A DNA stretch of 60,999 nt from Billgrantia endophytica (GTDB lineage Bacteria; Pseudomonadota; Gammaproteobacteria; Pseudomonadales; Halomonadaceae). Every line of letters starts with the position of its first letter. Within the stretch, counting starts at the first letter, position 1. This document shows, in pieces, positions 24,301 to 32,982 of the stretch. The stretch is taken from the NCBI RefSeq assembly GCF_002879615.1, contig NZ_PNRF01000048.1, positions 1 through 60,999 of the forward strand. Direction: 5' to 3'. The translations under genes were made by a program, and so were the position numbers. Below the pieces are notes generated by a model. That model searched no databases. It was not told the DNA's origin and saw only the letters and a list, made by a program, of their open reading frames with translations.

Positions 24301-25584
24301 TCAACGGAAGGCCAGGTCACGCAGGAACAACGCAATCTGCGGGAACATGATGATCAGAGCCGCTGCCAGTATCAGTATGAAGATGAAAGGCGGCGTACCG
24401 CGAATGACCTCCCAGTAGGGTCGCTTGAAGATGGCGATGGCGGTGAAGATATCGCAGCCGAAGGGTGGCGTCGCCGACCCTATCGCTACCTGTAGGGTGA
24501 TCAGCACACCCACCAGCACCGGGTCGAGGCCCGAGGCGGCGATGGCGGGGGCGAAGATCGGGGTGAGGACCAGGATCACCACGATGGGGTCGACGAACAT
24601 GCAGGCCACGAAGAAGGCGATGGAAATGACCACCAGCACGCCGACCGGACCTGCCTCGTTGATTCCCACCGCCGCCAGAATGGTCTGGGGAATCTGGGCG
24701 AAGGAGATGATCCAGGCGAAGGAGTTGCCCACGGCGACCAGGATGAACACCACGGCGGTAATGAGGCCGGTGGACCTGGCGATGGTGAAGATGTGCGAAA
24801 CCTTCAGGGAGCGGAAGATCAGGAACTCGAGAAAGAAGGCATAGAGTACACAAGCCGCCGCCGCCTCGGTGGGGCTGAAGATCCCGCCGTAGATGCCCCC
24901 CACGATCAATATCGGAAAGCCCAATGGCCATAGCGCCCGCTGTGTGGCAGTGAGCCTTTGCCCCCACGTTGCCTTGGGCTCCGTGGGCACGTTATGGACC
25001 GTTGCATAGATCACGCTATAGATCGCAAACATCAGCAAAATCAGTAGGCCAGGGCCGATGCCGGCGATGAACAGCTCGCTGATGGATGTGCCGGACACGA
25101 TGCCGTAGATGATAAAGCCGATACTCGGCGGTATCAGGAAGGCAATGTCGCTGGAGTTGATAATCAACGCCAGGGTGAAGGAGTCCTTGTAGCCGGCCTT
25201 GAGCATGCGTGGTCGCAATGGCCCGCCTACCGCCACCACCGTGGCCTGGGTGGAACCGGAAACGGCACCGAACAGGGTGCAGGAAGTCGCAGTACTGACG
25301 GCCAGGCCCCCCTTCACGTGGCCGACGAAGCTCATGACCATGTCGATCAGGCGGTTGGCCGACTGGCCTCGCGTCATGATGTCGGCGGCCAGGATGAACA
25401 TGGGAACGGCGATCAATGCGGTGGGGCGGATTCCCCCCATCATCTGCTGGATGAGGGTTTCCATTTGTCCGGTGCCGCCAAACGTCATGTAGAAACCGAC
25501 GAAGGCTGCGGTGATCAAGGGGATCATCATCGGGAAGCCAAGCAGGAGCAGCACGATCATGATGGTGATGATAATAGTCGTCAT
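24301..25584 (-). CDS. teaC: Ectoine/hydroxyectoine TRAP transporter large permease TeaC (DctM)
   Basis: This is a 427-residue DctM-type permease with about 12 helices. Family features include G-F-P-M-M-I-P near residue 16, G-A-V-S-G-S-T-Q-A-T-V near 104-114, I-P-P-S-I-G near 145 and the C-terminal T-P-P-F-G. It forms the sodium-driven transport channel with TeaB and receives ectoine from TeaA. The length equals what I recall for H. elongata TeaC. Start 25584 is 23 bp after the teaB stop. Confidence 0.93.
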   Translation of the reverse strand: MTTIIITIMIVLLLLGFPMMIPLITAAFVGFYMTFGGTGQMETLIQQMMGGIRPTALIAVPMFILAADIMTRGQSANRLIDMVMSFVGHVKGGLAVSTATSCTLFGAVSGSTQATVVAVGGPLRPRMLKAGYKDSFTLALIINSSDIAFLIPPSIGFIIYGIVSGTSISELFIAGIGPGLLILLMFAIYSVIYATVHNVPTEPKATWGQRLTATQRALWPLGFPILIVGGIYGGIFSPTEAAAACVLYAFFLEFLIFRSLKVSHIFTIARSTGLITAVVFILVAVGNSFAWIISFAQIPQTILAAVGINEAGPVGVLVVISIAFFVACMFVDPIVVILVLTPIFAPAIAASGLDPVLVGVLITLQVAIGSATPPFGCDIFTAIAIFKRPYWEVIRGTPPFIFILILAAALIIMFPQIALFLRDLAFR

Positions 25585-25607
25585 GGTGGATCCTCGCGAG
25601 CCCTGCG

Positions 25608-26195
25608 TCAGACTTCCGTTTCCGTATCCTTGTAACCATCGATCACATGGGTCGACAGGTATACGTCACGGGAGGTGAGATTCTTGACTGCGGTGAGCAG
25701 GTACTGGATGGCGGTGATGATGAAGCCGACGGGTACCCACACATACATGACCCACACCGGAATGCTCAGCGACGGCAGCACACGACCGCGGCCATAGACG
25801 GTCTGGATATAGCCGATCGAGTAGTAGCAGAGTATGAGCATCACCGTGGCCGTGAACAGGCAGATGAAGATCATCAACCAGCGGCGTCCCCCGATGGGCA
25901 GGGCATCATAGATGGCCGACATGCGGATATGGCGGCCGTGGCGAGCAGCGTAGCCGATGCCGGCAAAGGTCACCATCACGATCAGGATGCGGTTGACCTC
26001 TTCGGAAAAGTGCAGGCTTTCTCCGAAGACGAAGCGGCTGAACACGTTGGCCACGGTGTTGAGCGCCATGAGGATGACCCCTATGGCTAGAATCACCGCC
26101 TCGACGTTGCTGATCCAGGTATCCAGCAGACCGAGCGGTCCCGGCAGGGTCGAGCGGTAGTTTTTCTCGGCAATATCTTCTTCGCTTGTTTCCAT
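25608..26195 (-). CDS. teaB: Ectoine/hydroxyectoine TRAP transporter small permease TeaB (DctQ)
   Basis: This 195-residue DctQ-type protein has four helices (about 33-53, 68-86, 106-126 and 150-170). The conserved E-E-V-N-R near residue 65 and the R-H-G-R-H-I-R-M loop near 84-91 are typical. It pairs with TeaC in the inner membrane. It follows teaA after a 182-bp gap that holds a strong terminator-like hairpin. Confidence 0.93.
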   Translation of the reverse strand: METSEEDIAEKNYRSTLPGPLGLLDTWISNVEAVILAIGVILMALNTVANVFSRFVFGESLHFSEEVNRILIVMVTFAGIGYAARHGRHIRMSAIYDALPIGGRRWLMIFICLFTATVMLILCYYSIGYIQTVYGRGRVLPSLSIPVWVMYVWVPVGFIITAIQYLLTAVKNLTSRDVYLSTHVIDGYKDTETEV

Positions 26196-26321
26196 GTCGG
26201 TTGGCTCCGATGGATTCCTACGTACGGTTCATGTCGTTGGTTAACGGGTCTCGTCATGCCAGGACACTGGCTGGCACACCGGTAGGCAGGGTGGTGAGAG
26301 GAAATCGCCTGCCCCAAAGAA

Positions 26322-26351
26322 CAAGAGGGCAGCCAGCCGGCTGCCCTCTTG
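26322..26351 (-). terminator. Intrinsic terminator/attenuator between teaA and teaB
   Basis: CAAGAGGGCAGCC and GGCTGCCCTCTTG are perfect 13-bp arms with a 4-base loop, 27 bp past the teaA stop. On the minus strand the stem is followed by TTCTTT. Such a hairpin would end most teaA transcripts and protect their 3' end, so the binding protein is made in excess over the permease. Confidence 0.8.
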
Positions 26352-26377
26352 CACGCTCATGGTGAGTCGCCCTGGGC

Positions 26378-27394
26378 TTACTCGCCAGTTACGGCTTCCA
26401 GGTCCGCCTTGAACTGTTCCAACAGCTCGGCACCACGGTCGCCTGTCATCTCGACGAAACGCTCTTCGACCTGCGGGGCACGCTCGCGGAAGGCCTGGAT
26501 CTCATCCTCATCGAGGCGGGTCACGGTGACCTCATCGGAGGCTTCCTGGATCTTGGCCAGCGAGTCGTCAGCCAGGCCGGAGATGTGCTCCAGGGTGTGC
26601 TCATAGGCCGCCTCGGTGGCGTCACGCACCAACTGCTGTTCTTCCTCGGACAGGCCGTCGAAGAAGTCCTGGTTGGCCATCATGGCGGTGGTGAACCAGC
26701 CATGCCCAGTGAATACCAGGTGCGGAGACACCTCATAGAGACCGCCGGATTCGATCCAGAAGATCGGGTTCTCTTGGCCCTGGATGATGCCGGTCTGCAA
26801 GCCGCCATACACTTCACCCCAGGGCAGTGGCGTCGGGGTGGCCCCGAAGGCCCGGTAGGTCTCGGAGAGCAGTGGGTTGGTCATGGTGCGAATGTTCTTG
26901 CCACGCAATTCTTGCGGAGTGCGGATCGGCTCGTCGACGGTAACGACCATCTCGCCTTCCGGGTACATCTTGAGAAGCTCGAGACCCTGCTCGGCGTAGA
27001 GTTCCGGGAAGGTTTCGTTGATAGCCGTACTGCTGTTGAAGAACTCGATGACGGTTTCTTCATCGGTGGGGAGCAGATAGGGAATGAAGAAAATCTGTGC
27101 TTCGGGAATCAGTGAGCCGGTAAAACCGGGGGATTGGTTGACGAACTGAAGGATGCCGGCCTGGGTTTGCTCCATGATGTCATCGGATTCACCCAGCTCG
27201 CCGAAGCGATAGATCTGTACCGTATTATCGGAATTTTCTTCGATATACTCCTTGAAGGCGACGGCGAATACGTCCTGTACATCTCCCTCGAATTCCTCAT
27301 GCGCATAGCGCCAGTTGGCGGAATGAGCGGCAGCCGACATGCCGAACAGCAGCGCGCCGATACTGGCAGTGGTCAACAGCTTGGTTGCCTTCAT
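26378..27394 (-). CDS. teaA: Ectoine/hydroxyectoine TRAP-type substrate-binding protein TeaA
   Basis: This is a 338-residue DctP-type periplasmic receptor. It starts M-K-A-T-K-L-L, with a signal peptide ending near A-H-S (about residue 24). The mature start N-W-R-Y-A-H-E-E, the F-G-E-L-G-E-S-D-D-I-M-E-Q stretch, the R-T-M-T-N-P-L-L motif (about 165-172, containing the ligand-binding Arg typical of DctP proteins) and G-Q-E-N-P-I-F-W-I-E-S match H. elongata TeaA as I remember it. TeaA binds ectoine and hydroxyectoine with high affinity, allowing recovery of leaked compatible solute and osmoprotection. GGAGAA precedes the ATG at the right distance. It is the first gene of teaABCD. Confidence 0.95.
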   Translation of the reverse strand: MKATKLLTTASIGALLFGMSAAAHSANWRYAHEEFEGDVQDVFAVAFKEYIEENSDNTVQIYRFGELGESDDIMEQTQAGILQFVNQSPGFTGSLIPEAQIFFIPYLLPTDEETVIEFFNSSTAINETFPELYAEQGLELLKMYPEGEMVVTVDEPIRTPQELRGKNIRTMTNPLLSETYRAFGATPTPLPWGEVYGGLQTGIIQGQENPIFWIESGGLYEVSPHLVFTGHGWFTTAMMANQDFFDGLSEEEQQLVRDATEAAYEHTLEHISGLADDSLAKIQEASDEVTVTRLDEDEIQAFRERAPQVEERFVEMTGDRGAELLEQFKADLEAVTGE

Positions 27395-27422
27395 TATTAT
27401 GTTCTCCTCGCAGGTTGGGCCC

Positions 27423-27436
27423 GTGAAAAATTTCAC
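27423..27436. promoter_or_regulatory. Palindrome upstream of teaA
   Basis: GTGAAA and TTTCAC flank a 2-bp centre, 29 bp upstream of the teaA start. Its position in the leader or promoter suggests an operator or a small leader hairpin. I could not assign a promoter box with confidence. Confidence 0.3.
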
Positions 27437-27451
27437 ATCAGCAGGCATCGG

Positions 27452-27468
27452 GCAGCCTCTCGGGCTGC
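27452..27468. terminator. Hairpin after the DUF2390 gene
   Basis: GCAGCC and GGCTGC (6-bp arms, 5-base loop) stand 16 bp past the stop of the minus-strand TIGR02444 gene and upstream of teaA. The T-run lies on the plus side (27476-27480), so termination of the minus transcript would be weak. Read-through into teaA is possible. Confidence 0.3.
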
Positions 27469-27483
27469 ACAACTGTTTTTAGG

Positions 27484-28020
27484 CTAGCGTGGCCCCCAGA
27501 GAGGGTCAAGCTGGCATTCAAGGGTTTGCAAAGCTAAAAGTTGCGCTTTTTTCTGTAGTTGCCAGCGAAATGAGAGAGAAGTTTTCAGACTTGGCCGTGG
27601 CTCTGGGAGGGGGCTCAGGGTTTGAAGGCGCTCGGCCAGAGCCTGTAGACGCTCAAGAGTTTCCCGCTCTGCCGCGAGCTCGGCTCGCTGCAATTGACGA
27701 CGTACCTCGGCCACTCCGGCACGCTCCTTGGCGTCGGATTTCAGATGACGGCGCAGCGTTCGCAGCACGACCGTGACCTCCTTCTGCCACTGACGGATCG
27801 ATGCCAGTTCGGCGGGTTCTTCATCCAGCCTCAGGCCATGGCGATAGAGCCAGCAGTGCCAAAGGAGCTCGCAGACATCCATGCCAGCCTCGTCCTGAAG
27901 CTGCAGACAGGCCGTTTCCACACCGTCCCTCGCGTAGAATGCCAGCGCGTAGTCCCATAGCGGGTCGGCGGCAAGCCGAGTCCGCAGATCGTCGGCCATT
28001 GGGGTAGAATCGTCGCTCAT
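27484..28020 (-). CDS. TIGR02444/DUF2390 family protein
   Basis: This is a 178-residue soluble helical protein. It contains L-W-D-Y-A-L-A-F-Y-A near residue 22, D-V-C-E-L-L-W-H-C-W near 49-58 and a long charged coiled-coil-like segment (about 80-140). This matches the uncharacterised TIGR02444 family. A frame open further upstream is antisense to the ABC-F gene and should not be used; ATGs at 28020 or 27999 are the real candidates. It is divergent from the ABC-F gene, a pairing also seen in pseudomonads. Function unknown. Confidence 0.75.
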   Translation of the reverse strand: MSDDSTPMADDLRTRLAADPLWDYALAFYARDGVETACLQLQDEAGMDVCELLWHCWLYRHGLRLDEEPAELASIRQWQKEVTVVLRTLRRHLKSDAKERAGVAEVRRQLQRAELAAERETLERLQALAERLQTLSPLPEPRPSLKTSLSFRWQLQKKAQLLALQTLECQLDPLWGPR

Positions 28021-28074
28021 GATCAGGCTGGCGCCGACGGCGTCGGCTTCCTTAATTCGCCACTTGGAGTCTGC

Positions 28075-30021
28075 ATGATTGCACTGCGCCAGGTCGCCCT
28101 GCAACGCGGCACCCAAATCCTGCTCGAGGAAGCCGAGCTGACCCTGCATGCCGGCCACAAGGCCGGCATTGTCGGACCCAACGGGGCCGGCAAGTCGAGC
28201 CTGTTCGGCCTGCTGCTGGGCCATCTCGCACCGGATCGCGGTGATATCGAGATGAGTGGGGGACAGCGGATCGCCCATATGGCTCAGGAGGTGGAGGCGC
28301 TGGAGCGTCCCATCGTCGACTATGTGCTCGATGGTGACCAGGAACTGCGCCAGACCGAGGCGGCATTGATGCGAGCCCAGAAGGAGGACGACGCCCATCG
28401 CGAGGCAGAGCTGCATGGCGCCATCGAGGCGCTGGACGGCTACAGCGCACCGGCTCGTGCCGCCCAGTTGCTGATCGGCCTGGGCTTTACCCAGGCCGAT
28501 CTCGCACGTCCGCTGTCGGACTTTTCCGGTGGATGGCGCATGCGGGTCAACCTGGCACGAACCCTGTTCATGCCATCGGATCTGCTCCTGCTCGATGAAC
28601 CCACGAACCATCTGGACCTCGATGCCCTGCTCTGGCTCGAGCAGTGGCTGATGCGCTACCCCGGCACGCTGCTGCTGATCTCGCATGATCGCGACTTCCT
28701 CGATGCCGTATGCGATCACATCGTGCATTTCGACCGTCAGCGGCTGGTGCTCTATCGTGGAAACTATTCCACTTTCGAGCGTACCCGCGCCGAGAAGCTG
28801 GCCCTGCAACAGGCGGAGGCCGCCAAACAGCAGGCACGCCGCGAGGAGATCGAGCGCTTCGTGGCACGCTTTCGAGCCAAGGCTACCAAGGCCCGCCAGG
28901 CTCAGAGCCGGTTGAAGATGCTCGAGCGCATGGGCGATATCGCCATGGCCCATGCCGACTCCCCCTTTCACTTCACGATCCCTTCCTCGGACAAGATATC
29001 CCACCCGTTGCTGGTGCTGGATGAGGCGCGGCTGGGCTATCGCAACGCTCAGGGCAACGAGACGGTCCAACTGGAGGGCGTGAAGGCAAGTCTGCTTCCG
29101 GGACAGCGAATTGGCCTGCTGGGCCCCAACGGGGCCGGCAAGTCGACCCTGATCAAGTCGCTGACCGGCGAGCTGCCGTTGCTGGCCGGCAAGCGCGTGC
29201 CCGGCGAGCACCTGGCCATCGGCTATTTCGCTCAGCACCAGCTCGAGAGTCTCGATCTTGGTGCTACGCCGTTCCTGCATGTGCAGCGGCTCTCGCCCAC
29301 CGCCAGCGACCAGGCGATTCGTAACTTCCTGGGGGGCTTCGGCTTCCATGGCGACACCGTCTTTGCCGACGTGTCGAGTTTTTCCGGTGGCGAGAAGGCG
29401 CGCCTGGCCCTGTCGCTGGTGGCCTGGCAGAAGCCCAACCTGCTGCTGCTCGACGAGCCGACCAACCATCTGGACCTGGAAATGCGCGAGGCGCTGACCG
29501 AGGCACTGGCTGCCTTCGAGGGCACGGTGATCATCGTGTCCCACGATCGCCACTTGCTGCGTGCCACCGTGGATGAGTTCTGGCGGGTGGCGGATCACCG
29601 GGTCGAACCCTTCGACGGAGACCTGGAAGACTACCGTGCCTGGCTCAAGGCTCGTCTGGAGGGCGTGCGCCGCGAGGCTCGGGCCGACAAGGCCGAGCGT
29701 CAGGCGGAGAGTGCCGCGCCGAAGGAGGACCGCAAGGCGGCTCGCCGCGCGGCGGCCGAACTTCGCGAGAAGCTCAGGCCGCTGAAGCGGGAGCGTGACC
29801 AGGCCGAGAAGGCCATGGAGAAGGTGCAGGCCGAACTGGGCAGTGTGGAAGAGGCCCTGGGCGACGCCGAGCTGTATACCGACCCGGCGCGCAAGGCGGA
29901 ACTCACCGAGCGGTTGGCCCGCCAGGGCGAACTCAAGTCGCGGCTGGAGACGCTGGAGGCCGAGTGGCTGGCTGCCGAAGAGGCGCTGGAGGAACTGGAG
30001 GCGGAGTTGAAAGAGGCGTAA
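28075..30021 (+). CDS. yheS: ABC-F family ATPase, YheS subfamily
   Basis: This is a 648-residue protein with two ATP-binding cassettes and no membrane helices. It has Walker A G-P-N-G-A-G-K-S at about 34-41 and 349-356, signatures F-S-G-G near 150 and 439, and D-E-P-T-N-H near 179 and 463. The basic linker between the domains (about 245-300) contacts the ribosome in ABC-F proteins. The Lys/Glu/Ala-rich C-terminal coiled coil (about 535-648) is the YheS/Uup-type tail. These ATPases act on stalled or initiating ribosomes. Length agrees with E. coli YheS (about 637). Confidence 0.9.
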   Translation: MIALRQVALQRGTQILLEEAELTLHAGHKAGIVGPNGAGKSSLFGLLLGHLAPDRGDIEMSGGQRIAHMAQEVEALERPIVDYVLDGDQELRQTEAALMRAQKEDDAHREAELHGAIEALDGYSAPARAAQLLIGLGFTQADLARPLSDFSGGWRMRVNLARTLFMPSDLLLLDEPTNHLDLDALLWLEQWLMRYPGTLLLISHDRDFLDAVCDHIVHFDRQRLVLYRGNYSTFERTRAEKLALQQAEAAKQQARREEIERFVARFRAKATKARQAQSRLKMLERMGDIAMAHADSPFHFTIPSSDKISHPLLVLDEARLGYRNAQGNETVQLEGVKASLLPGQRIGLLGPNGAGKSTLIKSLTGELPLLAGKRVPGEHLAIGYFAQHQLESLDLGATPFLHVQRLSPTASDQAIRNFLGGFGFHGDTVFADVSSFSGGEKARLALSLVAWQKPNLLLLDEPTNHLDLEMREALTEALAAFEGTVIIVSHDRHLLRATVDEFWRVADHRVEPFDGDLEDYRAWLKARLEGVRREARADKAERQAESAAPKEDRKAARRAAAELREKLRPLKRERDQAEKAMEKVQAELGSVEEALGDAELYTDPARKAELTERLARQGELKSRLETLEAEWLAAEEALEELEAELKEA

Positions 30022-30054
30022 GCGGCACGTAGCTGCCTTCCCCGCGACTGACCC

Positions 30055-30147
30055 CGGGAGACAGGGACGGAGGAGGCGCACCGAGCCCATCCATGGAAGC
30101 TACCGGCGCCATCCATGGGCCGGACCTCCTCCTTTCCCTGTCTCCCG
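30055..30147. repeat. Long imperfect inverted repeat (stem-loop element)
   Basis: Arm 1 (30055-30076) and arm 2 (30125-30147) pair over 13 + 8 bp with one bulge; arm 1 starts CGGGAGACAGGGA and arm 2 ends in its complement. The inner part has two copies of CATCCATGG in inverted-like positions. The whole 93-bp unit could fold into one cruciform or RNA hairpin. It lies between the convergent yheS and dtd genes and may double as a terminator. It looks like a dispersed repeat, but only one copy is in the window. Confidence 0.6.
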
Positions 30148-30179
30148 GCGCCGCTGTGCCGTGGCTCAACGTGTTGTGC

Positions 30180-30617
30180 TCAACTATCCAGCAAAAACGT
30201 CACCGGCCCGTCGTTGACCAGTTCGACCTGCATGTCGGCGGCGAACTCGCCGCTCTCGACCCGGGGCCAGGCCACCCGGGCACGGTCGAGAAGGTAGTGG
30301 AACAGCCGCTCGCCGTCGGCGGGCGATGCGGCGCTGGAGAAGCTGGGGCGCAGCCCCTTGCGCGTATCGGCGACCAGGGTGAACTGGGAAACGAGCAGCA
30401 GCCCGCCGTCGACCTGCTGCAGGTCGAGATTCATCTTGCCCGCTCCATCGGCGAAGACCCGATAGTGCAGCAGCTTGTGCAACAGCTTGTCGGCGGCGGC
30501 CTCGTCGTCGCCCTTCTCCACCCCGACCAGTGCCAGCAGGCCCTGGTCGATGGCCCCCAGGGTTCGTTCATCGACCACCACGCTGGCGCGACGCACGCGT
30601 TGAATCAGGGCTTTCAT
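30180..30617 (-). CDS. dtd: D-aminoacyl-tRNA deacylase
   Basis: This is a 145-residue cytoplasmic enzyme that removes D-amino acids (and Gly from tRNA-Ala) from mischarged tRNAs. The two signature motifs are present: S-Q-F-T-L-V-A near residues 77-83 and N-D-G-P-V-T near 134-139, which carries the cross-subunit Gly-Pro dipeptide. Length and the N-terminal I-Q-R-V-R-R-A-S-V are standard. It is convergent with yheS and downstream of the Usp gene. Confidence 0.95.
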   Translation of the reverse strand: MKALIQRVRRASVVVDERTLGAIDQGLLALVGVEKGDDEAAADKLLHKLLHYRVFADGAGKMNLDLQQVDGGLLLVSQFTLVADTRKGLRPSFSSAASPADGERLFHYLLDRARVAWPRVESGEFAADMQVELVNDGPVTFLLDS

Positions 30618-30690
30618 CCGGCGACCTTCCTTCTGGCTGTGGATCAGCCGGCAAGGGTAGCACGCACCCTCAAAGGAGAACGAAGAGGCT

Positions 30691-31536
30691 TTACCAGGCG
30701 CGGCACAGCATGATATCGCAGTGGGGTTCGGAGAGCAGCGCCTCGGTGATGTGGCTATGACGGCCCAGTTGACCGCGGCTGCCCAGGGCCAGCAGGTCTG
30801 GCGGCTGGCGGCGTAATCGGGTCAGCAACACTTCCAGCGGATCACCCTGCTCCAGCACCAGCTCCAGCTCCGGTACGCGATCGAGCTCGCCCATCAACTG
30901 ATCGGTTTCACGCTCCAACTGGCCGCGCAGGCGATCTACCTCCCGGTCGCGCCAACGGGCGTATTCCCGATCGGAGCCCAGCTCCCGCTCGCCGGGGATG
31001 TCCCAGGCATGCAGCAGCGTCAAGCGGGCCTCGGGGAAGCGCTTGAGGGTCTCGCGCAGGATGTGGCGGCTGCCCAGGGAGAAGTCCACCGGCACCAATA
31101 TGTCCTGCCAGTCGCGATTGGCCGGCTGGCTGACCGTGAGTACCGGGCATGGGGCGCTGCGCAGCACCCGTGCCAGAGTCGTGCCGACGACCAGGTCGGG
31201 CTGGCCGCGCTTGCGGTGGGCGCCGAGAATGATCATGTCCACTTCGCGGTCATGGGCTTCCCGGATGATCTCGGCATAGGTGGCGCCAGCGACCGTCTGC
31301 AACAGGGTCTGTGGTTCCGGCAGGGCATAGTCCTCCCGGATATCTGTCAGGGTGGCCTGCATGTCGGCCACTACCGCTTCCTCCAGGCTGTGAAGGACGC
31401 GGCGCGGCAGGTAGGGGTCCAGCACGTGGATGACATCGAGCCGTGCACCACTTTCCGTGGCCAGCCGAACGGCACGGGCGTAAGCGGCGCGATTCTCGGC
31501 AGAGAGGTCGCAGGCAAACAGCAGAGTCTGGGTCAT
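30691..31536 (-). CDS. Tandem-domain universal stress protein
   Basis: This 281-residue protein contains two Usp domains (about 1-138 and 143-281). The first keeps the nucleotide-binding pattern G-A-H-R-K-R-G (about 106-112) and C-P-V-L-T-V. The second has V-P-V-D-F-S-L-G-S, G-S-R-G-Q-L-G and C-D-I-M-L. E. coli UspE has the same duplicated form. Its role is general stress tolerance, with no specific partner visible. It is a single gene between dtd and thiD on the same strand. Confidence 0.88.
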   Translation of the reverse strand: MTQTLLFACDLSAENRAAYARAVRLATESGARLDVIHVLDPYLPRRVLHSLEEAVVADMQATLTDIREDYALPEPQTLLQTVAGATYAEIIREAHDREVDMIILGAHRKRGQPDLVVGTTLARVLRSAPCPVLTVSQPANRDWQDILVPVDFSLGSRHILRETLKRFPEARLTLLHAWDIPGERELGSDREYARWRDREVDRLRGQLERETDQLMGELDRVPELELVLEQGDPLEVLLTRLRRQPPDLLALGSRGQLGRHSHITEALLSEPHCDIMLCRAW

Positions 31537-31616
31537 GGTGTCTCTCCATGAAGGATGAGCCTGACAGGACAGACTTCAGCATGGGTGGGAGCTGGCGTAG
31601 GCGCAAGCCGGGTTTG

Positions 31617-32429
31617 CTACCACCAGCCATGGAAGTGGTGTACCGGGCCATGACCCTGACCCACGTCAAGGTGATGGCTCTCGGCGAGAGCCGCTTCGAG
31701 CCAGCGCTTGGCCGATATGATGGCCTCGGGGAGGGTGTCTCCCAGCGCCAGGCGGGCCGCAATGGCGGAGGAGAGCGAACAGCCGGTGCCGTGCAGGTTG
31801 GACGTGGCGATACGCGTGCCCTCCAGCCAGCGGGTTCCATCGGGGGTGATCAACAGGTCGGGGCAGCACTCGCCTTTCAGATGTCCGCCCTTGAGCAGCA
31901 CCGCGCCGGCACCCAGAGCCGCCAGTGCCGGTGCCATGGCTTCCATGTCGGCACGTGTCGCGGGAGAAGGGCAGTCCAGCAGTACGGCGGCCTCCGGCAG
32001 ATTGGGTGTCATCAGGTCGGCCAGGGGGACCAGCACCTCCCGTACCGCGGCGATACCGACGTTATCGACCAGAATATCACCGCTTTTTGCCACCATGACC
32101 GGATCCAGTACGATCCAGCGCGGACGACGGGCTTCGAGCGAGTCACGTAGTGTCTCGGCCACCTCGCGGCTGGCGACCATGCCGATCTTGACGGCATCGA
32201 GGGACACGTCGTCGAGCAAGGTATCGAGCTGAAGGCGAATGAAGTCCTCTGGCACCGGATGCACGCCCTTGACGCCCAGGGTGTTCTGGGCGGTCAGGGC
32301 GGTGATCACGCTGGTACCATAGGCGCCCAGCGCCGAGAAGGTCTTGAGGTCGGCCTGGATGCCGGCGCCGCCGCTGGGATCGGAGCCGGCAATGGTCAGT
32401 GCATTGGGTATCGAGCGCTCGGGGGTCAT
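31617..32429 (-). CDS. thiD: Hydroxymethylpyrimidine/phosphomethylpyrimidine kinase
   Basis: This is a ThiD enzyme of about 270 residues that phosphorylates HMP and HMP-phosphate in thiamine synthesis. It has A-L-T-I-A-G-S-D-P-S-G-G-A-G near the N-terminus, V-L-D-P-V-M-V near 109, T-P-N-L-P-E near 140 and the anion-hole H-G-T-G-C-S near 213. Starts at 32429, 32453 and 32462 are all in frame; the first best matches relatives. No TPP riboswitch is visible upstream, where the divergent DedA-like gene begins within about 60 bp. Confidence 0.92.
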   Translation of the reverse strand: MTPERSIPNALTIAGSDPSGGAGIQADLKTFSALGAYGTSVITALTAQNTLGVKGVHPVPEDFIRLQLDTLLDDVSLDAVKIGMVASREVAETLRDSLEARRPRWIVLDPVMVAKSGDILVDNVGIAAVREVLVPLADLMTPNLPEAAVLLDCPSPATRADMEAMAPALAALGAGAVLLKGGHLKGECCPDLLITPDGTRWLEGTRIATSNLHGTGCSLSSAIAARLALGDTLPEAIISAKRWLEAALAESHHLDVGQGHGPVHHFHGWW

Positions 32430-32492
32430 GATGATGGAACCGTCCTGTGACATGGGGCGCATGGATCACGCCATGGGCACGGCGTGTCGCGC

Positions 32493-32924
32493 ATGTTGAG
32501 TCTTTTCGTGGTTGCGCTGGTCAGTGCCACTTTGCTGCCGGGTGGCTCCGAGGTGTGGCTGGCGCGACTCTGGTGCCTGGGGGAGCCGGTCTGGATGCTG
32601 TGGCTGGTGGCCACGTCCGGTAATACGCTGGGCAGTCTGATCAACGTCTGGATGGGGCGCTATGCGCGCCGCTTTCAGGATAGGCGCTGGTTTCCCGCTT
32701 CGCCTCAGGGGCTGGCCCGGGCCGAGCGCTGGTATCACCGCTTCGGCGAGTGGAGCCTGCTGCTTTCCTGGGCCCCGGTGATCGGCGACCCGCTCACCGT
32801 GCTGGCCGGCGTGTTCCGGCTGCCCTGGTGGCGGGCCATCCTGCTGATCTCCCTGGCCAAGGGGACCCGTTATGCCGTGGTGCTGTACCTGGCGCAGGCC
32901 TGGCTGGTGCCCCTTTGCCAATGA
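32493..32924 (+). CDS. YqaA family (DedA/SNARE-associated-like) membrane protein
   Basis: This 143-residue protein has three to four helices. It carries S-A-T-L-L-P-G-G-S-E, then G-N-T-L-G-S-L-I-N-V-W-M-G and the W-A-P-V-I-G-D-P-L-T-V-L-A-G motif with the conserved Gly-Asp-Pro. This is the pattern of YqaA proteins, small relatives of DedA lipid flippases. A GTG at 32484 is an alternative start. Function in membrane lipid or small-molecule transport is inferred from family only. Confidence 0.82.
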   Translation: MLSLFVVALVSATLLPGGSEVWLARLWCLGEPVWMLWLVATSGNTLGSLINVWMGRYARRFQDRRWFPASPQGLARAERWYHRFGEWSLLLSWAPVIGDPLTVLAGVFRLPWWRAILLISLAKGTRYAVVLYLAQAWLVPLCQ

Positions 32925-32933
32925 AACCGCCAC

Positions 32934-32971
32934 CGGGCTGAACTCTCCATGCAACAGGAGAGTTCAGCCCG
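32934..32971. terminator. Bidirectional hairpin terminator
   Basis: CGGGCTGAACTCTCC and GGAGAGTTCAGCCCG are perfect 15-bp arms with an 8-base loop, lying between the convergent stops at 32924 and 32983. Confidence 0.75.
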
Positions 32972-32982
32972 TGTCTGCCGAA

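Noticed and set aside
28021..30090. N-terminal extension of the minus-strand TIGR02444 frame to 868 codons
   Set aside because: The extra part is antisense to the ABC-F gene and shows no family features. Only 27484-28020 is supported.
32430..32492. TPP riboswitch ahead of thiD
   Set aside because: The gap to the divergent gene is too short, and no THI-box-like conserved segments are visible.
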